Shown piece after piece: positions 26,710 through 36,076 of a stretch of 64,000 nt of DNA; position 1 is the first letter of the stretch; each line of letters opens with the position of its first letter. The position numbers and the translations under genes were made by a program. This DNA is from an uncultured Clostridia bacterium. GTDB taxonomy: Bacteria; Bacillota; Clostridia; TANB77; CAG-508. Location of the stretch: contig CALXAP010000009.1 in the NCBI GenBank assembly GCA_944386325.1, forward strand, positions 1 through 64,000, given 5' to 3'. Under the pieces are notes generated by a model. The model was given only the letters and a program-made list of their open reading frames with translations, had not been told where the DNA came from and ran no database searches.

Positions 26710-28509
26710 TTGAAAAATGGATTAAAAACACTAGCTATGTGGCTAGTTATAGGAATAATTTTTATGGTTATAATTGTATCTATTATAGATAATAGCGATA
26801 CAAAAATGAGTTATTCAGATTTATTAATGAAAATAGAAACTGGAGAAGTAACTGAAATGGAAATTGCAGCAGATGGAAAAAAAGCATTAGTTACAGTAGA
26901 AGGTGAGAATTCACAAAAGGAAGTAAATATTCCTAATATGCAAAGTTTCATGGATTATACTCAAGAAAGACTTGCTGCAGGTGAATTTAAGCTAACTGAA
27001 AAATCACAATCTTTTGCAGTAACATTATTAAGTTTATTATCTCCATTTGGAATATTAATAATTTTCTTATTATTCTGGTTCTTATTTATGAATAATCAAC
27101 AAGGTGGCAATAAAACAATGTCTTTTGGAAAAAGTAAAGCTAGATTAATAGGTTCAACAGACAAAAATAGAGTTACTTTTGAAGATGTTGCTGGAGTTGA
27201 TGAAGAAAAAGAAGAATTGCAAGAAATTGTAGAGTTTTTAAAATCTCCAAGAAAATTTATAGATATGGGAGCAAGAATACCAAAAGGAGTATTATTAGTA
27301 GGTCAACCAGGTACTGGTAAAACATTACTTGCAAAGGCTGTTGCTGGAGAAGCTGGAGTACCATTTTTTATTATAAGTGGTTCAGATTTTGTTGAGATGT
27401 TCGTTGGTGTTGGTGCATCAAGAGTTAGAGATTTATTTGATCAAGCAAAGAGAAATGCACCATGTATAGTTTTTATAGATGAAATAGATGCAGTTGGACG
27501 TCAAAGAGGAGCAGGACTTGGTGGAGGACATGATGAAAGGGAACAAACATTAAATCAATTATTGGTAGAAATGGATGGATTTGCACCAAATGAAGGTGTT
27601 ATAGTTCTAGCTGCTACAAACAGACCAGATGTACTAGATAAAGCTTTATTAAGACCTGGTAGATTTGACAGACAAATTGTGGTTTCAGCACCAGATGTAA
27701 AAGCTAGAGAACAAATATTAGAAGTACATGCTAGAAAGAAAAAATTATCAGATGATGTAGACTTAAAAATAATAGCAAAAAATACTTCTGGATTTTCAGG
27801 AGCAGATTTAGAAAATGTTTTAAATGAAGCTGCATTATTAGCAGCAAGAAAGAATCAAGATAGAATAGATATGGTAGATATAGAAGATGCAATGGTTAAA
27901 GTTACAATGGGACCAGAAAAGAAAACTAGAGTAAGAAGTGATAAGGAAAAGAAATTAGTTTCATATCATGAAGCTGGTCATGCAGTTGTAAGTAGATATT
28001 TACCAACACAAGATCCTGTACATCAAATATCTATTGTACCAAGAGGAATGGCTGGAGGATATACAATGTATAGACCTACAGAAGATAAGTCTTTTATGTC
28101 AAAAACAGAAATGGAAGAAACAATTGTATCTATGCTTGGTGGTAGAGCTGCAGAACAATTAATATTAAATGATATTTCTACAGGAGCAAGTAATGATATT
28201 GAAAGAGCTACTAAGATTGCAAGAGAAATGGTCATGAAATATGGAATGAGTAAAAGATTAGGAACAATTATGTTTGGTTCTGGACAAGAAGAAGTATTTT
28301 TAGGAAGAGATTTTGGACATCAAAGAGATTATAGTGAACATACAGCAGATATAATTGATGAAGAAGTTAAGAAGATAATTGACTCAGCATATGAAAGAGC
28401 AATAAGAATATTAAGTGAAAATGTAGATAAACTTCATATTGTTGCAGGAATATTATTAGAAAAAGAAAAAATAGATGGCTCAGAATTTGAAGCAATATTT
28501 AATAGTTAA
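26710..28509 (+). CDS. ftsH: ATP-dependent zinc metalloprotease FtsH
   Basis: A 599-residue membrane-bound AAA+ protease that degrades damaged and regulatory membrane proteins. It starts at TTG 26710, supported by AGGAGG. Membrane segments lie at about 8-27 and 100-124. The AAA domain has Walker A GQPGTGKT at 198-205, Walker [11 protein letters not shown] and the second-region RPGRFDRQ. The protease zinc site is HEAGH near 420-424. CGT is used as Arg in GRQRGAG. Confidence 0.97.
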   Translation: MKNGLKTLAMWLVIGIIFMVIIVSIIDNSDTKMSYSDLLMKIETGEVTEMEIAADGKKALVTVEGENSQKEVNIPNMQSFMDYTQERLAAGEFKLTEKSQSFAVTLLSLLSPFGILIIFLLFWFLFMNNQQGGNKTMSFGKSKARLIGSTDKNRVTFEDVAGVDEEKEELQEIVEFLKSPRKFIDMGARIPKGVLLVGQPGTGKTLLAKAVAGEAGVPFFIISGSDFVEMFVGVGASRVRDLFDQAKRNAPCIVFIDEIDAVGRQRGAGLGGGHDEREQTLNQLLVEMDGFAPNEGVIVLAATNRPDVLDKALLRPGRFDRQIVVSAPDVKAREQILEVHARKKKLSDDVDLKIIAKNTSGFSGADLENVLNEAALLAARKNQDRIDMVDIEDAMVKVTMGPEKKTRVRSDKEKKLVSYHEAGHAVVSRYLPTQDPVHQISIVPRGMAGGYTMYRPTEDKSFMSKTEMEETIVSMLGGRAAEQLILNDISTGASNDIERATKIAREMVMKYGMSKRLGTIMFGSGQEEVFLGRDFGHQRDYSEHTADIIDEEVKKIIDSAYERAIRILSENVDKLHIVAGILLEKEKIDGSEFEAIFNS

Positions 28510-28510
28510 A

Positions 28511-28540
28511 AAAAGGTGAATTTTAGTTCACCTTTTCTTA
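28511..28540. terminator. Terminator shared by ftsH and the convergent small gene
   Basis: A perfect 10-bp stem AAAAGGTGAA (28511-28520) with TTCACCTTTT (28527-28536). T-rich on both strands, so probably bidirectional. Confidence 0.8.
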
Positions 28541-28774
28541 TTCTACCACTCTAGTTCGTTCATTTTTATTTTCGTTTTTACACATTTTTTCATATTCTTT
28601 ACATTTTATTTTATATTCCATTTGTGAAGTTAAATATCTATAGTACATAAAACCCTGTTCATATTGAAGCATTGGATTAAACATTGGGTCTCTTGAAAAG
28701 TAATCGTTTACTCTAGGGTCAAAATTCATGTCATATGGTGAATATGTAGTATTATAATCCATGTTTTTATCCAT
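28538..28774 (-). CDS. Small hypothetical protein
   Basis: A 78-residue polar protein on the minus strand, with GGAGG about 11 bases before its ATG at 28774. It is Tyr/Asp/Asn-rich at the N-terminus (DPRVNDYFSRDPMFNPML) and Lys/Glu-rich at the C-terminus. No signal peptide or membrane segment is visible. It resembles small spore-associated proteins in composition only, and I cannot assign a family. Confidence 0.55.
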   Translation of the reverse strand: MDKNMDYNTTYSPYDMNFDPRVNDYFSRDPMFNPMLQYEQGFMYYRYLTSQMEYKIKCKEYEKMCKNENKNERTRVVE

Positions 28775-29185
28775 TTTAAAACTAACCTCCAGAAATGATA
28801 TTATAGGAAAATATCCTATATAAAAAAGATATTCACAATATTAAAAAAAATGAATAATAATAAAATATAATAAATTTATAACAAAAGCCTACTTTTCTAT
28901 ACAATAATAAATAAATTGGACAAATTTCAAACAAAAAATCAAATTAGATAAAAAGAGAAAATATACTATAAAACGAAGAAAAACAGAGTTAAGTATAATT
29001 TAATAAATGAATTTTGATATTTCAGAAAAATAAGAGGAACTATATAAAAATAAGGGTGAATTTATATGTTTGAAAAAGTATTATATATATTGTATAATAT
29101 ACAAGTCTTACCAATAAAACCTCGAAATATTTTATTTTAATAATAAAATATATAGATAAAACTAAAAGGAGAGTGTATATATAAT
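28775..29185. other. AT-rich intergenic region without a clear gene
   Basis: About 410 bases between divergent genes. A 24-codon ORF from ATG 29066 (MFEKVLYILYN...) lies downstream of AAGGGTG and could be a leader peptide, but support is weak. No dispersed repeat copy is seen. Confidence 0.4.
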
Positions 29186-30259
29186 TTGAATAGGCGAATG
29201 AAGTATTACACAAAAGAGATAGGCAAAGCCTTAGGAATAGTATTATTTAGTTTTTCTATAGTTGCGGTAATGATTTTATTGAAATATAAACCAGTTTTTG
29301 CAGTAGAATTAAATGGTGAAAAATTAGGTTATGTTTCAAATAAAGAACAAATAGAAAATTCAATAGAAGATTATAAAAATTATAGAGGGGATAATATAGC
29401 TTTTATTGATATTAAAGAATTACCAACTTATGAATTTAAATTACTAAATAATAAAATAGATACAAACGAAGAAGAAGTATTATTGGGAGTAAAAGAAAGT
29501 TCGATTATAACATATGTATCATATGCTATAAAATTGGATGGGGAGACAAAAAAAGAAGTTAGAACATTAGAAGAAGCTGAAGAAGTTGTTAATAATATAA
29601 AGGAAGAATATAAAGATAAAATAGACTTAGATTTAACGATAGAAGAAGTTTATGAAAGTGAAAATCCAAATGATGGATTTGTTGAAAAAGAGGTTGCAAA
29701 GACAGAAATAAGTTCTATATTAGATGATAGAATAAAAGCAAAAGAAGAGGAAGAAGCTAAAAAGAAGGCAGAAGAAGAAAAGGCTAAAAAAGCAGCTGCA
29801 GCAAAGAAAGCAGCTTTAGCAAAGGCAAATACTAAAAGTAGTTCTAGTACATCAACAAAAACAACATCACAATCATTAGGAATAACATTATCATATCCGA
29901 TATCAGGAGGAAAGGTATCTTCAAGATTTGGTTCAAGAAGTTCTATAAGAAGTAGTGCACATACAGGATTAGATTTATCAGCACCTTATGGAACACCAAT
30001 ACATCCAGTAAGTAATGGAACAGTTACATTTGCTGGAACAAGAGGATCATATGGTAAATTAATTATAGTATCACATGGAAATGGTGTTGAAACATGGTAT
30101 GGACATTGTAGCTCAATAAATGTAAGTGCAGGTCAAAGTGTTACAACATCAACTACAATAGGTGCAGTAGGTTCCACAGGAAATTCAACAGGAAATCACT
30201 TGCATCTAGAAATAAGAAAAGATGGTACACCTTTAAATCCACAAAATTATCTTTATTAA
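29186..30259 (+). CDS. M23 (LytM) peptidoglycan endopeptidase with coiled-coil linker
   Basis: A 357-residue exported zinc peptidase. TTG 29186 is the start, with AAAGGAG upstream; ATG 29198 is the alternative. It has an N-terminal membrane segment (about 13-35), a mixed domain (about 36-175), a Lys/Glu/Ala coiled coil (about 185-225) and a Ser/Thr linker. The LytM domain has AHTGLDL, WYGHC and the intact GNHLHLEI, ending GTPLNPQNYLY. It serves as the unshifted reference for the interrupted M23 gene at 12201-12834. Confidence 0.9.
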   Translation: MNRRMKYYTKEIGKALGIVLFSFSIVAVMILLKYKPVFAVELNGEKLGYVSNKEQIENSIEDYKNYRGDNIAFIDIKELPTYEFKLLNNKIDTNEEEVLLGVKESSIITYVSYAIKLDGETKKEVRTLEEAEEVVNNIKEEYKDKIDLDLTIEEVYESENPNDGFVEKEVAKTEISSILDDRIKAKEEEEAKKKAEEEKAKKAAAAKKAALAKANTKSSSSTSTKTTSQSLGITLSYPISGGKVSSRFGSRSSIRSSAHTGLDLSAPYGTPIHPVSNGTVTFAGTRGSYGKLIIVSHGNGVETWYGHCSSINVSAGQSVTTSTTIGAVGSTGNSTGNHLHLEIRKDGTPLNPQNYLY

Positions 30260-30265
30260 TATATA

Positions 30266-30306
30266 ATAGAAATTAAGTGAGTTTTTCATTTAATTTCTAT
30301 TTTTTA
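30266..30306 (+). terminator. Terminator after M23 peptidase gene
   Basis: An 11-bp stem ATAGAAATTAA (30266-30276) with TTAATTTCTAT (30290-30300), followed by six Ts. Confidence 0.8.
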
Positions 30307-30385
30307 CTATGGAAAATTTGATTAGATAGTAATAAGATGTTATAATATGTAATGATAAAATACTGTTATATTAGGAGGTATTTAA

Positions 30386-31078
30386 GTGAATTTAAATGAA
30401 ATATTAAAAGAGATTAAAGAATTAAATATTTCAAAAGATGATTTTTATATTGAAGGAGATGCAGCACTAGTTGTTAGAAAAATTATAGATAATACGGATA
30501 CAATAAAAATCTGTATGAATAGTGATATGATAAAATTTCTAGTGAATACACATAAAGTGGTGGCTAAGGATACAAAACATTTTATATATAACAAAATTGA
30601 AATTAGAGAAGTCAAGATATCTAGTTTTGATATGGAAGAATATGAACCATACAATTTAGAAAGCATTAGCAAAAGAATGTATATTTTGTTAGAATCAAAT
30701 AATGATATAGACTTAATAAAAAAAATAAAAGAATATGTAGGTCCATCATTTTTATACATTATGAATGAGGAAGAATATGAAGTTGAAAAGAAAAAGGGAG
30801 CCAATTTAGAAGAAACAGATAGTAGAGGTGAAACTCCAATATTTAGAGCTGTTAGAAATAATAATATAGAATTGACTAAAAGAATGATTGAAGACGGTGC
30901 TAATGTAAATGCATTAAATAGTAAAGAGTGTAATTTGGGATTTTTTTGTAGTAGCCTAGATATGATGAAATTATTAATAGAAAAAGGGTTAAATTTTAAA
31001 ACTAAAAATTGCAAAGGAAATACAGTATTTGAATATATTGAAGACAATAAAATAAAAGAATATTTACAAAACTTGTAA
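30386..31078 (+). CDS. Ankyrin-repeat protein
   Basis: A 230-residue protein starting at GTG 30386 behind AGGAGG. Residues about 1-140 form an unrecognised alpha/beta domain. Residues about 145-225 hold two to three ankyrin repeats: DSRGETPIFRAVRNNNIEL, IEDGANVNALNS and MMKLLIEKGLNFKTKN. It is probably a cytoplasmic protein-protein interaction module. The proS gene follows 64 bases later. Confidence 0.75.
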   Translation: MNLNEILKEIKELNISKDDFYIEGDAALVVRKIIDNTDTIKICMNSDMIKFLVNTHKVVAKDTKHFIYNKIEIREVKISSFDMEEYEPYNLESISKRMYILLESNNDIDLIKKIKEYVGPSFLYIMNEEEYEVEKKKGANLEETDSRGETPIFRAVRNNNIELTKRMIEDGANVNALNSKECNLGFFCSSLDMMKLLIEKGLNFKTKNCKGNTVFEYIEDNKIKEYLQNL

Positions 31079-31142
31079 AAGTATGAGAAAGTATATAATT
31101 AACTTTGTTATAAATATATATATAAATAAAAAGGAGAAGATT

Positions 31143-32579
31143 ATGTCTAAAAAGAATGAGTATGTTACAGAAATAACTAATATAGAAGATGATTTTGCAA
31201 AGTGGTATACAGATATTGTTTTAAAAGCTGAGTTAGCAGATTATTCAGATACAAAAGGTTGTATTGTTATTAGACCATATGGATATAAAATATGGGAAAA
31301 TATTAAGAATTGCATAGATAAAGAATTAAAAATTATAGGAATAGAAAATACAAGTTTTCCTTTACTAATACCTGAAAGTTTACTGCAAAAAGAGAAAGAA
31401 CATGTAGAGGGATTTGCACCAGAAGTTGCATTAGTTACTGAAGCTGGTGGAAAAAAACTTGCAGAAAAATTATGTATTAGACCTACTTCTGAAACGATAT
31501 TTATGTCTATGTATTCAAAGTGGTTAAAATCTTGGAGAGATTTACCATTTTTATATAATCAGTGGTGCAATGTATTGAGATGGGAAAAGGAAACAAGACC
31601 TTTTCTAAGATCGAGAGAATTTTTATGGCAAGAAGGTCACACTATTCATGAAACAGAGAAAGAAGCAAGAGAGCTTACACTAAGGATATTAGACATATAT
31701 GCAGAAGTAATTGAAAATAATTTAGCTATGCCAGTAATAAAAGGGAAAAAAACAGAAATTGAGAAATTTTCTGGTGCACAAGAAACCTATACAGTTGAAT
31801 CTCTAATGTATGATGGGAGAGCATTACAATCAGGAACATCTCATTATTTTGGGCAAAACTTTACAAAACCTTTTGATGTTAAATTTCAAAACAGAAATAG
31901 TGAAGATGAATATGCATATCAGACATCTTGGGGAACTAGTACACGATTAATAGGTGGAATTATTATGAGTCATGGAGATAACAGAGGATTAAAGCTTCCT
32001 CCTAAAATAGCACCTATTCAAATAATAATAGTTCCGATATCTATGAAAAGTGATAAAGTTATTGAGAAATGTCAAGAAATATATGATAAACTTTCAAATC
32101 AATTTAGAGTAAAAATAGATTTAAGAGATCAATATTCTGCAGGATATAAATTTAATGATTGGGAAATGAGAGGAGTGCCTATAAGAATAGAGTTAGGTTT
32201 AAGGGATATCGAAAATAATCAGTTAACAATAGTAAGAAGGGATACTTTTGAGAAATTCAATTTAAAAATGGATGAATTGTTAAAAATAGGTGATATTTTA
32301 AATAAAATTCAAGATAATATGTATAATACATGTTTAGAACATAATATGAAAAAAACTAGTACAGTTACAACTCTTAATGAATTTCAAGAAAAAATAAATA
32401 AAAATCAAGGTTATATTAAAGCTATGTGGTGTGGTAATTCCGAATGTGAAAATAAAATTAGAGAAATTACTGGAGCAAAATCTAGATGTATACCATTTGA
32501 CCAAGAAAAAATCAGTGATATTTGTGTATGTTGTGGAAAAAAAGCTAAAGAAATGGTTATATGGGGAAGACAATATTAA
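31143..32579 (+). CDS. proS: Prolyl-tRNA synthetase (short, archaeal/eukaryal-like form)
   Basis: A 478-residue class II synthetase charging tRNA-Pro. ATG 31143 follows AAAAGGAGAAG; the longer frame from 31083 has no ribosome site there. Motif 2 is near FLRSREFLWQEGHT and motif 3 near GGIIMSHGDNRGLKLP. The C-terminal zinc-binding-like domain has CGNSECE and CVCCGKKA. The editing insertion of the long bacterial type is absent. A stand-alone ProXp/YbaK-type editing protein at 52796 could compensate. Confidence 0.94.
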   Translation: MSKKNEYVTEITNIEDDFAKWYTDIVLKAELADYSDTKGCIVIRPYGYKIWENIKNCIDKELKIIGIENTSFPLLIPESLLQKEKEHVEGFAPEVALVTEAGGKKLAEKLCIRPTSETIFMSMYSKWLKSWRDLPFLYNQWCNVLRWEKETRPFLRSREFLWQEGHTIHETEKEARELTLRILDIYAEVIENNLAMPVIKGKKTEIEKFSGAQETYTVESLMYDGRALQSGTSHYFGQNFTKPFDVKFQNRNSEDEYAYQTSWGTSTRLIGGIIMSHGDNRGLKLPPKIAPIQIIIVPISMKSDKVIEKCQEIYDKLSNQFRVKIDLRDQYSAGYKFNDWEMRGVPIRIELGLRDIENNQLTIVRRDTFEKFNLKMDELLKIGDILNKIQDNMYNTCLEHNMKKTSTVTTLNEFQEKINKNQGYIKAMWCGNSECENKIREITGAKSRCIPFDQEKISDICVCCGKKAKEMVIWGRQY

Positions 32580-32601
32580 AATTATTTTTTTATAATATAA
32601 A

Positions 32602-32648
32602 ACAAAAGTAGATATAGAAAAATTAATTATATCTACTTTTGTTTATTA
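32602..32648 (+). terminator. Terminator after proS
   Basis: A perfect 15-bp stem, 32602-32616 with 32629-32643, followed by a T-rich stretch. Confidence 0.85.
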
Positions 32649-32793
32649 TATAAAAGTTGTTTCTCTCCAGTGAATATACACAAATTCACGGAAAATAAAT
32701 GTAAATCGTGACGGATTTCCGATTTGCTCTTTAAGTTAAAATAATAATTAGTTAAATTATAGTTATAGCATCTTGGAATAAATTGGAGGTTTT

Positions 32794-34005
32794 ATGGATA
32801 AAACTTTAAAAGAGATAATAGAAAAAGTAAAAGAAAATGGTGGAAATATGTACCAGGTTGGTGGTAGTGTTAGAGATGAAATATTAGGAATACCAAATAA
32901 TGATGAAGATTATTGTGTAACAGGATTAGAAGAAAATGAGTTTGAAAATATATTTCCAAATGCACTAAAGCTAGGAAAAAGTTTTAAAGTATATAATATA
33001 AGTGGTAAAGAAATTGCTTTAGCCAGAACTGAGAGAAAAACAAAACTAGGACACAAAGGATTTGAGGTATTTACTAATAAAAATATAACAATAGAACAAG
33101 ATTTAAAAAGGAGAGATATAACAATCAATTCAATAGCAAAAGATTTGTATACAAATAAGTATATTGATCCTTTTGATGGAATAAAAGATATAAAAAATAG
33201 AATAATAAGAGCAACAAGTAATGCATTTTGCGAAGATCCTTTAAGAGTATATAGGGTAGCAAGATTTTCTGCAAGTTTAGATTTTTCTGTAGATGATATG
33301 ACCATAAAGATGATGGAAACATTAAAAGATGAAATGCTGTATATTTCTAAAGAGAGAATTTTTAAGGAATTTGATAAGGCAATGAAGAGCAAGAATCCTC
33401 AAAAATTTTTTGAAATTCTTTATAAAGCAAATGTGTTGGATGTTCATTTTGAAGAAATATATAATATATGTAAATATAATTATAATGGAGAAAATGCTTT
33501 TACATATATTATGAAGAAATTAAAGAATTCTGTAGACTTAACAGATGATGAGAAAATAAGATTTACGGTTTTAATAGTATGTATTAGTAATATTGTAAAA
33601 AATAATACATTATTAAAAGTAAAGGTAAATAATTTAGCAAAACGAATAGGACTACCTAAAAAATGGAGTAGTTTTGTAAATAGTGCTATAATAAATACTG
33701 ATAAATACATAAACTATAATAATTTAGATATATTACAAAAAGTAGATTTTTTTGAAAGTGTATATAGATCTGATATCGGATTTGATGGATTGAAAATTAT
33801 ATGTCTTGCTAATAATTGTTATAATATAGAGTATAATAATATAAACTTTGAAAAAATAGCAAAAGAAATGTTGAGAAAAATAGATGGTAAGTATATAATA
33901 GATAAGTACAATATAAAACCTGATAAATTATTTAAGGAAACTTTAAGACAAGAAAGAGCCAAATGGCTAAAAAATAATATACATGGGGGAAAAAGAAATG
34001 TTTAA
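32794..34005 (+). CDS. cca: CCA tRNA nucleotidyltransferase/poly(A) polymerase family protein
   Basis: A 403-residue class II nucleotidyltransferase, probably repairing tRNA 3' CCA ends. The head domain shows MYQVGGSVRDEILG (about 12-25) with an acidic NNDEDY pair, then KRRDITINSIA and the RNA-binding ED-PLRVYRVARFSA block. The C-terminal region is poorly conserved. Distinction from poly(A) polymerase is not possible by eye. The gene tail slightly overlaps the candidate start of the next gene. Confidence 0.8.
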   Translation: MDKTLKEIIEKVKENGGNMYQVGGSVRDEILGIPNNDEDYCVTGLEENEFENIFPNALKLGKSFKVYNISGKEIALARTERKTKLGHKGFEVFTNKNITIEQDLKRRDITINSIAKDLYTNKYIDPFDGIKDIKNRIIRATSNAFCEDPLRVYRVARFSASLDFSVDDMTIKMMETLKDEMLYISKERIFKEFDKAMKSKNPQKFFEILYKANVLDVHFEEIYNICKYNYNGENAFTYIMKKLKNSVDLTDDEKIRFTVLIVCISNIVKNNTLLKVKVNNLAKRIGLPKKWSSFVNSAIINTDKYINYNNLDILQKVDFFESVYRSDIGFDGLKIICLANNCYNIEYNNINFEKIAKEMLRKIDGKYIIDKYNIKPDKLFKETLRQERAKWLKNNIHGGKRNV

Positions 34006-34465
34006 TTTAAAAAGTGAAAAGGGTTCAGTAGTAGTATATGTTATAGTCACAATGATAGTTTTTACTATTATATGTGTTGCGATTTTTATAAGAAGTTCAA
34101 ATAAACAGCAAATGCAAATTGAAACATTAGATAAATTACAAGAGTTGTACAGTAGTAATGAGACTGCAGAAGAAGTATATAAAAAGTATGTTGGCGGTGA
34201 TGTTATACCAATATTTACAGAAGAACAATTTTTAGCAATAGGTTCAGATTCTGTAATGAATATAAATAATACTGTATATAAATTATCAAAAGGATTAACA
34301 TATTATTTACAAAGTAATATAAATATAACTTCTGGAAGTAATGCTACAAATATAATTAATATGATAAAAAACAAAGAAATAAATTTTGATGGACAAGGTT
34401 ATAAAATATATATGAGTAATGGTGATGTATATACAGAAGATTCTAATTATACAGAGCCAGAATAA
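33998..34465 (+). CDS. Pilin-like or PilX-type single-span membrane protein
   Basis: A 155-residue protein. ATG 33998 follows GGGGGAAA, which overlaps the end of cca. After a short polar leader ending NLKSEKGS comes a long hydrophobic helix (about 10-31), then a helical stretch (IETLDKLQELYSS) and an exported domain. The leader-Gly-hydrophobic layout resembles class III prepilin or PilX-type minor pilin N-termini, making it a possible substrate for the A24 peptidase at 9298-10050. The Glu5 typical of pilins is not evident, so this is tentative. Confidence 0.55.
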   Translation: MFNLKSEKGSVVVYVIVTMIVFTIICVAIFIRSSNKQQMQIETLDKLQELYSSNETAEEVYKKYVGGDVIPIFTEEQFLAIGSDSVMNINNTVYKLSKGLTYYLQSNINITSGSNATNIINMIKNKEINFDGQGYKIYMSNGDVYTEDSNYTEPE

Positions 34466-34513
34466 TTTATTTTGTGTTCGCTTGCACTAGAGAAGAATAT
34501 TGTGAATTGTAAC

Positions 34514-34555
34514 AATGAATGTGAATAAAATTTATGAATTTTATTCACATTCATT
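34514..34555. terminator. Perfect 19-bp inverted repeat before minD
   Basis: 34514-34532 pairs fully with 34537-34555 around a 4-base loop. No long T run follows, and its right arm overlaps the minD -35 box, so it may be a terminator for the upstream gene or an operator. Confidence 0.65.
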
Positions 34556-34582
34556 GACTTTTACATAAAAAAATAATAATAT
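34554..34582 (+). promoter_or_regulatory. minD promoter
   Basis: TTGACT (34554-34559), 17 bases, TAATAT (34577-34582). The -35 element overlaps the inverted repeat. Confidence 0.65.
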
Positions 34583-34618
34583 ATTATAGATGAATAAAAA
34601 CTAATTAAGGAGGATTTT

Positions 34619-35419
34619 ATGGGAGAAGTTATAGTAATAACCTCAGGTAAAGGTGGAGTAGGAAAGACAACAACAACTGCAAATCTTGGTTCTGCATTAG
34701 CTTTAAATGGAAAAAAAGTTGTTTTAGTAGATACAGATATAGGATTAAGAAACCTAGATGTTGTAATGGGTCTTGAAAATAGAATAGTTTATGACATTGT
34801 TGATGTTGTTGAAAAAAAATGTAAACTTAGACAAGCATTAATAAAAGACAAAAGATTTAAAGAATTATATTTACTTCCTGCTGCACAAACTAGAGATAAG
34901 AGTGCTGTAAATGAAGAACAAATGATAGAACTAACAGATAAACTAAAAGAAGAATTCGATTTTATATTAATAGATTGTCCTGCAGGAATAGAACAAGGAT
35001 TCAAAAATGCTATAGCAGGTGCTAATAGAGCTATAGTTGTTACAACAGCAGAAATATCAGCCATAAGAGATGCCGACAGAATAATAGGGTTATTAGAGTC
35101 ATCTGAAATAAAGAATCCTGAATTAGTAATAAATAGATTAAGACCAGCAATGGTAAAAAAAGGCGAAATGATGGATGTTAATGATATTGTAGATTTATTA
35201 TCAATAGAATTAATAGGTGTTGTACCAGATGATGAATACATAATTACACAAACAAATAAAGGTGAACCAGTTATTTCAAACAAAAAGGCACCTTCAGGAA
35301 AAGCATATTTAGAGATTGCAAGAAGAATTTTAGGAGAAAATATTGAAGTCTCAATACCTGGAAAGGAAAGGGAAGGTTTCTTTAGTAAATTAAAAAGTAT
35401 ATTTACACGAAAAAAATAG
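34619..35419 (+). CDS. minD: Septum-site determining ATPase MinD
   Basis: A 266-residue membrane-binding ATPase that, with its partners, keeps division septa away from cell poles. The deviant Walker A is GKGGVGKTTT (about 10-19), switch I is DTDIGLRNLD and Walker B IDCPAG. The C-terminus is an amphipathic membrane-targeting helix (FFSKLKSIFTRKK). AAGGAGG precedes ATG 34619. minE follows 13 bases later. Confidence 0.96.
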   Translation: MGEVIVITSGKGGVGKTTTTANLGSALALNGKKVVLVDTDIGLRNLDVVMGLENRIVYDIVDVVEKKCKLRQALIKDKRFKELYLLPAAQTRDKSAVNEEQMIELTDKLKEEFDFILIDCPAGIEQGFKNAIAGANRAIVVTTAEISAIRDADRIIGLLESSEIKNPELVINRLRPAMVKKGEMMDVNDIVDLLSIELIGVVPDDEYIITQTNKGEPVISNKKAPSGKAYLEIARRILGENIEVSIPGKEREGFFSKLKSIFTRKK

Positions 35420-35432
35420 TTGGAGGTAAAGC

Positions 35433-36020
35433 ATGTTTGAAAATGTTTTAAATTTTTTTAAAGGTATGTCAAAAAAGAAACAAAATGAAAATCAATCTAA
35501 AGATACTGCAAAAGAGAGACTTCATTTAGTTTTAATGCAGGATAGAGCTAATGTATCTGCTGATTTTCTTGAGTTAATGAAACAAGAAATAATAGAGGTA
35601 ATAAAAAAATATGTAGAAGTAGATGAAAAGTCTATAGATGTTAGACTTACAAATAAATCTAACGATGATGGTACAAATGGTGCACCTGCATTATATGCAA
35701 ATATACCAATAGTTAATATAAGAAATGATATGAAAAAAGAAATAATGAAAGAAGAGAAGAAAGAAGATGAAAATATAACAGAAAAAAAAGAAGAAGAAAG
35801 TGAGAAAAAAGAAGAGCATAATGAAAAACAAGATGAAAACAAGGAGGAAACTTCTCAAGTAGAAAACAAAGATGTAGAAAATAAAAAAGAAGAGAAACAA
35901 AATAAAGAGGAACTTAAACAAAAAGATATAAAAGAAAAAACAGAAAATCAAGAAAAGAAAATTGAATCAGAGGCAAAAGAAATAAAAAAAGAAAAAATTA
36001 AAGAAAGTAGCAAAGTGTAA
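35433..36020 (+). CDS. minE: MinE with a long charged C-terminal tail
   Basis: A 195-residue protein. Residues 1-95 match MinE: membrane-binding FENVLNFFKG, the anti-MinCD helix around AKERLHLVLMQDR, and the topological specificity domain with YVEVDEKSIDVRL and IPIVNI. The remaining ~100 residues are almost entirely Lys/Glu/Asn/Gln, a predicted disordered or single-helix tail not found in standard MinE (about 80-90 residues). MinE releases MinD from the membrane and drives its oscillation. GGAGG precedes ATG 35433. Confidence 0.92.
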   Translation: MFENVLNFFKGMSKKKQNENQSKDTAKERLHLVLMQDRANVSADFLELMKQEIIEVIKKYVEVDEKSIDVRLTNKSNDDGTNGAPALYANIPIVNIRNDMKKEIMKEEKKEDENITEKKEEESEKKEEHNEKQDENKEETSQVENKDVENKKEEKQNKEELKQKDIKEKTENQEKKIESEAKEIKKEKIKESSKV

Positions 36021-36076
36021 AATTAAGTATTATATAAAGAACTTATAAAATAATTTTTAAGATTTGAGGTTATTAA

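Noticed and set aside
28775-29185. 24-residue ORF at 29066 as a gene
   Set aside because: Very short, a weak ribosome site, no membrane or toxin features; left as intergenic.
32649-32793. Possible riboswitch or T-box between proS and cca
   Set aside because: Two weak short stems are visible (GTGAAT/ATTCAC and CGGAAA/TTTCCG) but no T-box bulge, known aptamer motif or terminator switch could be recognised.
35522-35951. Minus-strand Phe/Ser-rich ORFs opposite minE
   Set aside because: They are reverse readings of the Lys/Glu-rich tail, without ribosome sites.
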